A stretch of 11,572 bases of DNA from Candidatus Cloacimonadota bacterium (GTDB lineage Bacteria > Cloacimonadota > Cloacimonadia > Cloacimonadales > Cloacimonadaceae), in contig JALOBT010000062.1 in assembly GCA_023228125.1 (NCBI GenBank), positions 1 through 11,572 on the forward strand, read 5' to 3'. Numbering within the stretch: the first letter of the stretch is position 1; each line of letters opens with the position of its first letter. Both the position numbers and the translations under genes were made by a program. Below the pieces are notes generated by a model that saw nothing but the letters and a program-made list of their open reading frames with translations, was not told where the DNA came from and ran no database searches. Below are positions 6,190-11,572 of this stretch, piece after piece.

Positions 6190-8770
6190 AGAGATTCGCC
6201 AGCAATTTATCAGCTTCTTTGAGGAAAAGGGGCATAGCTTTGTGCATTCCTCTCCCGTGGTCCCGATCGACGATCCCACCTTGCTTTTTGCCAATGCTGG
6301 CATGAATCAATTTAAGAGTATCTTCCTGGGGCTCAAGGCTCCGGAGTTTTCCAGAGCGGTGAATTCTCAGAAGTGCATCCGCGCTGGAGGCAAGCATAAC
6401 GACCTCGAAGTGGTGGGCAAAGATGGCTATCATCACACCTTTTTTGAGATGCTCGGGAATTGGAGCTTTGGCGATTATTACAAAAAAGAAGCCATTGTTT
6501 GGGCTTGGGAATTGCTCACCGAGGTCTGGGGTTTAGACAAATCCCTGCTCTATGCCACGGTGCACGATTCTGATGCCGAGGCTTGCAAGATCTGGCAGGA
6601 ATTTACCGATATTATCCCCGCGCACATCAGCTTTCATGGTGATAAAGACAATTTCTGGGAGATGGGAGATACCGGCCCCTGTGGCCCCTGCTCCGAGATT
6701 CATATCGACAGAGGCATGAAGCACTGCAATATGCAGGATGTGCCGAATCACGTCTGCGCTGTGAATGGCGATTGCGATCGCTATATCGAGCTCTGGAATC
6801 TGGTCTTTATCCAGTATAAACGCGAAGCTGATCAAACACTTATTCCTCTGAAGAATCGCTATGTAGATACGGGAGCGGGGCTGGAGCGCATCGTGCAGGT
6901 CTTGCAGAATAAAGACACGAATTACGAGACTGATCTTTTTATGCCCATCATCGCCAAAATCGCAGAGTTTGCCGGAAAAGCCTACACTCCCGAAAGTGGT
7001 ATGAGCCACCGGGTGATTGCGGATCATATTCGCTGCCTGTGCTTTGCGCTGGCGGATGGCGGCTTCCCTTCCAATGAAGGCCGGGGTTATGTGCTGCGCC
7101 GTATTTTGCGTAGAGCCGCGCGGCATGGCAGGCTTTTGGGCTTTGCCGAACCCTTTCTGTTTAACCTCGTAGATACCGTGATTCAGATCATGGGACACCA
7201 TTTCGGAGAGCTGAAGGGCAAAGAGGCCTATATCAAGATGGTGATCAAAGCCGAAGAAGAACGCTTTAACAAGACCCTGGACATCGGGCTCGCCAAGTTT
7301 GCCGAATTGCGCGCTCTGGCTGCCGGCAAGCTCATCAGCGGCCTGGATGCTTTTATGCTCTATGATACTTACGGTTTTCCGCTGGATTTGACCATGATTT
7401 TGGCCGAAGAGCAAGGCCTCAAGATAGATCACGAGGGCTTTGACCAGGAAATGCAGGCGCAACGTGCGCGAGCCCGAAAAGCCTCAAAATTTGGTGCGGA
7501 AAGCATTAATGAGGATTGGATTGAGCTGCGGGAGCTTAGCCCCAGCCAGTTTGTGGGTTATGAAACCAGCCAGGTTCGCACTGTTATCCAGCGTTACAGC
7601 ATCAATGATGAACAGGTGGTGGCTGTGCAACTGCAGCAGACCCCCTTCTATGCAGAAAGCGGGGGACAGGTGGCAGATACGGGCCGTATTTACAATGATG
7701 AGTTTGAACTTAAGGTGCATGACGTCAAGAAGATAGATGATGCTATTATTCACTATGGAACCATCTTCCGGGGCCTGGTCTCAGCCGCAGAAATAACCGC
7801 TGAGATCGATGAACCCCGGCGGCAAGATATCGCCCGCAATCACACTGCTACCCACCTTTTACATCAGAGCCTCAGGGAAGTCCTGGGGGAGCATGTGCAG
7901 CAAAAAGGCTCATTGGTGCATCCAGAATATTTGCGTTTTGATTTTACCCATTTTAAGGGCCTCAGCCCAGATCAGCGCGAAAGGGTGGAAAGCAAGGTCA
8001 ATCAAGCGATTATGGCAAATATGACGGTGAATATAGCGATTCAGGATATCGCCACAGCCAAAGCAGAAGGAGCTACTGCACTCTTCGGTGAAAAATACGC
8101 TGATGAAGTGCGGGTGATCTCCATTGATCATCTTTCCAAAGAACTCTGCGGCGGCTCCCACGTTAGTGCTACTGGCCAGATCGGAATCTTTAAGATCATC
8201 TCTGAAGGTTCGGTGGCGGCAGGCATCCGGCGTATCGAAGCTCTCACCGGAACCAGCGCTCTGAGCTATGTGCGGGATTTGCAAAATTCCTGGGCGCGGG
8301 TGGCTGAATTGCTGGCTTCCCCTGTGCACTTGGTGGAGAAGAAACTGGAGGCTCAGGCGCAGCATATTCACGATCTTCAAGGTCAGGTGACGGATTTGCA
8401 GGCAGAGAAGAGCCTCGGCCAGATCGACGGTATGCTTCAGGGAGCCATAGAGTTTCCTGGCTTTAGCCTGATAATCCAGGAATTGCCTGAAGGCAGCGAT
8501 CTCAAAGCTTTTTCAGAAAGTCTCAAAGCCAAGCTGAGCAATCAGATCGCCATTATCCTTTGCAAAAAGGGCGATAAGCTCTCCATGCTCACTGTGGTGG
8601 GGACTGAACTTCTGGCCAAATACCATGCTGGTAAGATCGTCTCTGGCATCGCTGCTCTCTTGGGCGGCAAAGGTGGTGGACGCGCAGACAGCGCTATGGC
8701 CGGAGGCAATCACAGTGGCGATTTGCAGCCGTTTATAGATAAGATCCGGGATTTCATCAAGAGCCTGTAA
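6176..8770 (+). CDS. alaS: Alanyl-tRNA synthetase
   Basis: This cytoplasmic enzyme joins alanine to tRNA-Ala and removes mischarged serine or glycine. The 864 residues from the GTG at 6176 fit the usual bacterial length of about 870. The class II aminoacylation domain is seen in SSKEIRQQF, DDPTLLFANAGMNQFK (32-47), GYHHTFFEMLGNWSFGD (84-100) and GDTGPCGPCSEIH (164-176). The editing domain carries the zinc-type residues His556-x3-His560 (HTATH) and Cys658-x3-His662 (CGGSH). The C-terminal DHHA1-like oligomerisation and tRNA-binding region ends with GGKGGGRADSAMAGG (830-844). Its start overlaps trxB by 14 bases and its TAA stop overlaps the next ATG (TAATG), indicating translational coupling along the operon. 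Nothing essential is missing. The start choice rests on the ribosome binding site and family alignment. Confidence 0.96.
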   Translation: MPSSKEIRQQFISFFEEKGHSFVHSSPVVPIDDPTLLFANAGMNQFKSIFLGLKAPEFSRAVNSQKCIRAGGKHNDLEVVGKDGYHHTFFEMLGNWSFGDYYKKEAIVWAWELLTEVWGLDKSLLYATVHDSDAEACKIWQEFTDIIPAHISFHGDKDNFWEMGDTGPCGPCSEIHIDRGMKHCNMQDVPNHVCAVNGDCDRYIELWNLVFIQYKREADQTLIPLKNRYVDTGAGLERIVQVLQNKDTNYETDLFMPIIAKIAEFAGKAYTPESGMSHRVIADHIRCLCFALADGGFPSNEGRGYVLRRILRRAARHGRLLGFAEPFLFNLVDTVIQIMGHHFGELKGKEAYIKMVIKAEEERFNKTLDIGLAKFAELRALAAGKLISGLDAFMLYDTYGFPLDLTMILAEEQGLKIDHEGFDQEMQAQRARARKASKFGAESINEDWIELRELSPSQFVGYETSQVRTVIQRYSINDEQVVAVQLQQTPFYAESGGQVADTGRIYNDEFELKVHDVKKIDDAIIHYGTIFRGLVSAAEITAEIDEPRRQDIARNHTATHLLHQSLREVLGEHVQQKGSLVHPEYLRFDFTHFKGLSPDQRERVESKVNQAIMANMTVNIAIQDIATAKAEGATALFGEKYADEVRVISIDHLSKELCGGSHVSATGQIGIFKIISEGSVAAGIRRIEALTGTSALSYVRDLQNSWARVAELLASPVHLVEKKLEAQAQHIHDLQGQVTDLQAEKSLGQIDGMLQGAIEFPGFSLIIQELPEGSDLKAFSESLKAKLSNQIAIILCKKGDKLSMLTVVGTELLAKYHAGKIVSGIAALLGGKGGGRADSAMAGGNHSGDLQPFIDKIRDFIKSL

Positions 8771-9723
8771 TGAAGATTCTGATCCTGCGCCTTAGTTCAT
8801 TGGGCGATATAGTGCTTACGCAGCCTATCTGTGCCTGGCTGCGCGAGCACTATCCCCAGGCCAGGATCGATTATATGGTGAAAGAGCAGTATCTGGAGCT
8901 GGTGCCGCTTTTGGGCTGTTCTCTGAATCCTATAGCATATCAAAAAAGCACCAAGGCGCATCTTGATCTAAAAAAAGAGCAATACGATCTGGTGCTGGAT
9001 CTGCATGCCAAGCTCTCTACCTGGCTGCTGCGTATGGCGGCACAAGGGGAAAAGAGCGTGGTCTATAACAAAGAACGCAGTAGGCGGCGGAAGATTGTGA
9101 AAGGAAGACGCGAGCTGGCAATCAGCTCTACTGTGGAGCTTTACAAGAGTGCGCTGGATAAGATATTTGATCCGGTGAGCCTGCACAGTCCCCGGCTCTA
9201 CCCTCCGGAAGATACCATCTTGCCTGCTCTAAAGACAGCAGCGAAACGCATCCTCATCTTTCCCGGAGCTCTGCATTATACCAAAAGATACCCTTCCTTG
9301 TCTTACAAACAGCTCATTGATCTGAGTCCAAAGGATTGGCAATATATCATCTTAGGCTCCCCAGGCGAAGCTGCTTTATGCGAAGATATCGCCAGGGGAA
9401 ATCAGGGCTTGAGCCTGGCGGGGAAACTCTCTTTTAGCCAGATTTTGGCTTTGATGCAAAGCGCGGATTGGGTGATTTCAGCGGATAGCGGGCCCATGCA
9501 CTTGGCGGCAGGCCTGGGCAGACCGCAGATTGCCATCTTTGGGGCAACTCATCCCAGCTTAGGTTTTGCGCCGCTGAATCCCAAGGCGCATATCCTGGCC
9601 GCCGATCTTGCTTGCCAGCCCTGCTCTCTGCATGGCTCCAAGCACTGCCCTGAGAATCACTTTAACTGCATGCGCTTGATCAAACCAGAGCAGATTCTGG
9701 AGATACTGCAGGGCTCAGAATAG
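8770..9723 (+). CDS. Glycosyltransferase family 9 (heptosyltransferase-like)
   Basis: The 317 residues have the family 9 two-domain layout. The N-terminal domain opens MKILILRLSSLGDIVLTQP with the conserved Gly12-Asp13, Asp13 being the expected catalytic base. Next comes YDLVLDLHAKLSTW (72-85). The nucleotide-sugar domain starts at ILIFPGALHYTKRYP (161-175) and contains the diagnostic SADSGPMHLAAGLG (237-250) and a cysteine-rich end (Cys282, 285, 293, 300) usual in this family. Such enzymes transfer heptose or another sugar from a nucleotide carrier onto lipopolysaccharide core or similar envelope glycans on the cytoplasmic side of the inner membrane. The donor cannot be told from sequence, so no waa symbol is assigned. 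The ATG overlaps the alaS stop by one base and has no strong ribosome binding site of its own, suggesting coupled translation. Confidence 0.88.
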   Translation: MKILILRLSSLGDIVLTQPICAWLREHYPQARIDYMVKEQYLELVPLLGCSLNPIAYQKSTKAHLDLKKEQYDLVLDLHAKLSTWLLRMAAQGEKSVVYNKERSRRRKIVKGRRELAISSTVELYKSALDKIFDPVSLHSPRLYPPEDTILPALKTAAKRILIFPGALHYTKRYPSLSYKQLIDLSPKDWQYIILGSPGEAALCEDIARGNQGLSLAGKLSFSQILALMQSADWVISADSGPMHLAAGLGRPQIAIFGATHPSLGFAPLNPKAHILAADLACQPCSLHGSKHCPENHFNCMRLIKPEQILEILQGSE

Positions 9724-9725
9724 TC

Positions 9726-9747
9726 CGTAACGCTGTCTTCAGACGGC
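9726..9747 (+). repeat. Left copy of 22-bp inverted repeat (also a small stem-loop)
   Basis: It begins two bases after the glycosyltransferase stop and matches the reverse complement of 10005-10026 at 21 of 22 positions (the mismatch is base 9740). Internally GCTGTCT pairs with AGACGGC across a two-base centre, with one G-U pair, so the transcript can fold a small hairpin. It may be a terminal inverted repeat or a shared 3'-end element. Confidence 0.8.
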
Positions 9748-9792
9748 CGCTCAATAAGCTTCAGCTGGTGTGTGCAGTATAATAAAGAATAG

Positions 9793-9829
9793 TCACACGG
9801 ATTTTACGGATCACACGGATTTACACGGA
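9793..9829. repeat. Direct repeat of the ACACGGATTTTACGGA type
   Basis: Two near-identical units follow one another at 9793-9810 and 9811-9829, each starting TCACACGGATTT. The short word ACGGAT occurs repeatedly. Very similar CACGGATTTACACGGAT strings are, to my recollection, widespread in intergenic DNA of several unrelated bacterial groups; their role is not known to me. Confidence 0.75.
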
Positions 9830-10004
9830 TAAAGGGCATGATAGCCAATAGATAGGGAAAGCTTCAAGATCACAGACGTCTCGTCTGCAGAGCACGGGAC
9901 CTGCAACCTTTTCAAGCCTGTTTACCTTTATCTGAAAGCTTGTTCACCTTTTTTCAAGGCCTGCGGCCTTGTTCGACGCGAGACGCATCGAATCCATTAG
10001 CACA

Positions 10005-10026
10005 GCCGTCTAAAGACAGCGTTACG
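10005..10026 (-). repeat. Right copy of 22-bp inverted repeat
   Basis: Read on the - strand this copy follows the lipoamide dehydrogenase stop by 20 bases, and it can fold the same 7-bp hairpin as the left copy. The same element in the same orientation relative to two convergent genes fits either a pair of 3'-end elements or the ends of a 301-bp non-autonomous insertion (9726-10026). No direct target duplication was seen at its borders. Confidence 0.8.
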
Positions 10027-10046
10027 AAGTGTTTAGCGGCCTGTTT

Positions 10047-11357
10047 TTATTCTACCTTGCCGGCATCCATATAGATTTCGGAGATCGTGGGATGGGCGTG
10101 GATGGTGCGGGCCAGATCGTAAGTGGTGCCTTCCAGCTCCAGCAGGATTCCGGCTTCGCTGATGAGGTCGGTGGCGTGTTCGGCGGCAATCTGCACTCCC
10201 AGCACCTCGTGATATTTCGTTTCATACAGCACTCTGATAAATCCTTCTGAAGTCCCTTCTGCCAAGGCTTTGCCATTTGTGGTGAGCGGATATTGACTCA
10301 CTTTATAGTCTATGCCTTTGGCTTTGATTTCGCTTTCAGTGAGGCCGATCTGGGCCAGTTCGGGATCGGTATAAACATTCACGGGGTAGCTTCGCTCTTC
10401 CTGGGGAGGCACGATGCCCTGGATGGCTTCGATCACTTCCATAGCCTGGGCGGAAGCCACATGTGCCAGAAAGCCTTTGCCGCTCACATCGCCCGCGGCA
10501 TAGATGCCAGCTATGCTGCTGTTGTGGCTGCGATCGGTCTTGATAAAGCCATTTTCCAGCTCCAGCTCAATATCCATCGGTGGTAATATCGCTTTCCTGT
10601 AGCTGATGTTCAATACTTGATCAAAGGGATATTCCTTGTCTTTATAGACGATCATTCCCTCCTTGATCTGGCTTTCAGCTTCGAGGAGCACCGGAATCTT
10701 ATCCTTCTTAAGCTTCTTTTGGATAAAGGATTCCAGGGCTTCATCCAGATACGGCATCATAGGCAGTTTACTCGTCAGAATTACCGGTTTGCTGCCGATC
10801 ATCGCAAAGAATTGCGCCAGCTCGATCAGGTTTCCACCCCGGCCATAGAGCAAGGGTGCCTGGGGCAGCTCCTTCAGGCTGGAAAGCTCTTCCAGATCTA
10901 TGCAGTCCTTAAAAAGATTCTGGGGGGCGGGACGGGAGCCCGTGGCGATGAGGATGTTCTTGGTTTCAAATACCCGCTTATCCGCCTGCACCTGAGTGGG
11001 GGAGAGGATTCTGGCCTCTGCTTTCAGAAATTCCACGCCGTTCTTTTTCCAGAGGAATTCGATGCCGCGGGTGAGCTTTTCCACCACCTGATTGGTTCTT
11101 TTCAGAGCTTGGGGCCAATCGAAAGAAAGGCTGTCCGGATCGATGCCGGCAATGCCAAATTCATGGGCAGAGCGCACTTTCTTCATCATCTTGGCAGATT
11201 CTAACAGTGATTTTGTGGGAATGCAGCCCCAATTCAGGCACATGCCACCCACGTATTTCTTGTCTATAATCAGGGTCTTGAGTCCGGTCTGTCCGGCGCG
11301 GATTGCGGCAACGTAACCTGCGGGTCCGCTGCCGATTACTATCAAATCGTAAGTCAT
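10047..11357 (-). CDS. lpdA: Dihydrolipoamide dehydrogenase (E3), divergent NAD site
   Basis: This FAD flavoenzyme reoxidises the dihydrolipoyl group of 2-oxo-acid dehydrogenase complexes and makes NADH. The motifs are GSGPAG (9-14) for FAD, the redox pair in Cys40-LNWG-Cys45 followed by IPTK, ATGSRP (about 138-143), AAGDV (about 287-291) and the interface HAHPTISE (His422 catalytic base, Glu427). The protein has 436 residues against the usual 460-475, with the shortening mainly in the central NAD domain. There the normal GxGxxGxE fingerprint reads GRGGNLIE (about 172-179): the third glycine is leucine, and the acidic residue that normally follows the next strand is replaced in VILTSK. Start and ribosome binding site are clear (AAGGAGG at 11364-11370). 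The ATG overlaps the E2 stop (ATGA), so E2 and E3 are cotranscribed. E3 of this operon is the best call; altered cofactor handling is possible. Confidence 0.92.
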   Translation of the reverse strand: MTYDLIVIGSGPAGYVAAIRAGQTGLKTLIIDKKYVGGMCLNWGCIPTKSLLESAKMMKKVRSAHEFGIAGIDPDSLSFDWPQALKRTNQVVEKLTRGIEFLWKKNGVEFLKAEARILSPTQVQADKRVFETKNILIATGSRPAPQNLFKDCIDLEELSSLKELPQAPLLYGRGGNLIELAQFFAMIGSKPVILTSKLPMMPYLDEALESFIQKKLKKDKIPVLLEAESQIKEGMIVYKDKEYPFDQVLNISYRKAILPPMDIELELENGFIKTDRSHNSSIAGIYAAGDVSGKGFLAHVASAQAMEVIEAIQGIVPPQEERSYPVNVYTDPELAQIGLTESEIKAKGIDYKVSQYPLTTNGKALAEGTSEGFIRVLYETKYHEVLGVQIAAEHATDLISEAGILLELEGTTYDLARTIHAHPTISEIYMDAGKVE

Positions 11358-11572
11358 TGTGTGCCTCCTTCATGGGCCAAGAGCAAAAGGGGTTCTTTCA
11401 GATAGGACAAGACCTGGTTTACGAAGCGGCTGACCTCTGCACCATCCACGATGCGATGATCCACGCTCATGCTGATGGGGAGGATCTGGCCAATGGCAAG
11501 CTCATGGTTTTTGACGATGGGCTTTTCGCTGAGGCGTCCCACGCCAAAGATCGCCACCTGAGGGTAGGCTAT
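11354..11572 (-). CDS. 2-oxo-acid dehydrogenase E2 acyltransferase, C-terminal end (partial)
   Basis: Only the last 72 residues lie in the window; the frame is open through the right edge, and the GTG at 11557 is an internal valine codon (AYPQVAIFGVGRL), not a start. The piece is the end of the catalytic domain of a dihydrolipoamide acyltransferase, with ISMSVDHRIVDGAEVSRFVN carrying the His-x3-Asp-Gly active site (DHRIVDG). E2 forms the core of the complex and moves the acyl group from lipoyl-lysine to CoA. Whether it serves pyruvate, branched-chain or 2-oxoglutarate dehydrogenase cannot be told from this end. Its TGA overlaps the E3 ATG by four bases. E1 genes are expected farther upstream, beyond the window. 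Confidence 0.9.
   Translation of the reverse strand: MAYPQVAIFGVGRLSEKPIVKNHELAIGQILPISMSVDHRIVDGAEVSRFVNQVLSYLKEPLLLLAHEGGTQ

Larger units (their letters stand above)
9724..10046. other. Convergent intergenic region with many small repeats and hairpins
   Basis: This 323-bp gap lies between the 3' ends of the glycosyltransferase gene (+) and the lipoamide dehydrogenase gene (-). Besides the terminal inverted repeat and the ACACGGAT repeats, it contains a 6-bp hairpin CAGACG-TCT-CGTCTG (9873-9887), two copies of a 16-base direct repeat with two mismatches (9914-9929 and 9936-9951), a 7-bp hairpin CAAGGCC-TGC-GGCCTTG (9955-9971), and a 9-bp hairpin with one mismatch (9972-9980 with 9984-9992). 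I see no gene. Confidence 0.7.

Noticed and set aside
5149..6303. Long open frame on the - strand opposite trxB (384 codons)
   Set aside because: Its translation is low-complexity and resembles no family, while the + strand carries every thioredoxin reductase motif; it is a shadow frame.
6533..7462. Long open frame on the - strand opposite alaS
   Set aside because: It lies wholly within the well-supported alaS coding sequence and shows no recognisable motif or ribosome binding site.
10617..11204. Open frame on the + strand opposite the E3 gene (195 codons)
   Set aside because: It is an antisense shadow of the dihydrolipoamide dehydrogenase gene and shows no family resemblance.

Overview
The window (about 11.6 kb, moderate G+C) looks like a chromosomal fragment of a Gram-negative bacterium of the Fibrobacteres-Chlorobi-Bacteroidetes (FCB) type. 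The best guess is the Cloacimonadota. That guess rests on a secreted repeat protein ending in a FlgD-like / secretion-tail domain, Cache-domain proteins without an effector, a family 9 glycosyltransferase of the lipopolysaccharide type, and housekeeping genes broken up by repeat-rich intergenic DNA. The lineage is inferred from style, not from a marker gene, and is only moderately secure.

Layout. (1) Positions 1-1035, + strand: a Cache-type sensor protein, cut by the window start and apparently split by a frameshift near 350-370. (2) 1229-1810, + strand: an AhpD-like / carboxymuconolactone decarboxylase family protein with its own ribosome binding site. A hairpin lies before it and another after it. 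(3) 1892-4599, - strand: a probable two-gene unit in which a 635-residue secreted protein (seven propeller-like repeats, two fibronectin-type-III-like domains, C-terminal sorting-type domain) precedes a TrmB-family regulator by 14 bases. (4) 4600-5241: a 642-bp divergent intergenic region with a candidate promoter and an operator-like dyad for the secreted-protein unit, a near-perfect 90-base palindrome, and an array built from 21- and 17-base subunits. (5) 5242-9723, + strand: a tightly overlapping unit of trxB, alaS (GTG start inside trxB) and a family 9 glycosyltransferase. (6) 9724-10046: a convergent intergenic region bounded by a 22-bp inverted repeat and packed with small hairpins and direct repeats. 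(7) 10047-11572, - strand: the end of a 2-oxo-acid dehydrogenase E2 acyltransferase gene overlapping by four bases an E3 dihydrolipoamide dehydrogenase gene.

How the genes fit together. E2 and E3 are two parts of one 2-oxo-acid dehydrogenase complex; the E1 genes would lie beyond the right edge. TrxB keeps thioredoxin reduced, AlaS charges tRNA-Ala, and the glycosyltransferase probably works on the cell envelope. These three seem to share a transcript rather than a pathway. The TrmB-like regulator follows the secreted protein and may control it; the dyad at 4666-4684 is the obvious place to test this.

No clearly new multi-gene system is visible. The most unusual items are the long palindrome between two divergent genes, the shared 22-bp element after two convergent genes, the E3 enzyme with an eroded NAD-binding fingerprint, and the secreted-protein/TrmB pair. 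No tRNA, rRNA, CRISPR array, transposase or integrase gene was recognised.
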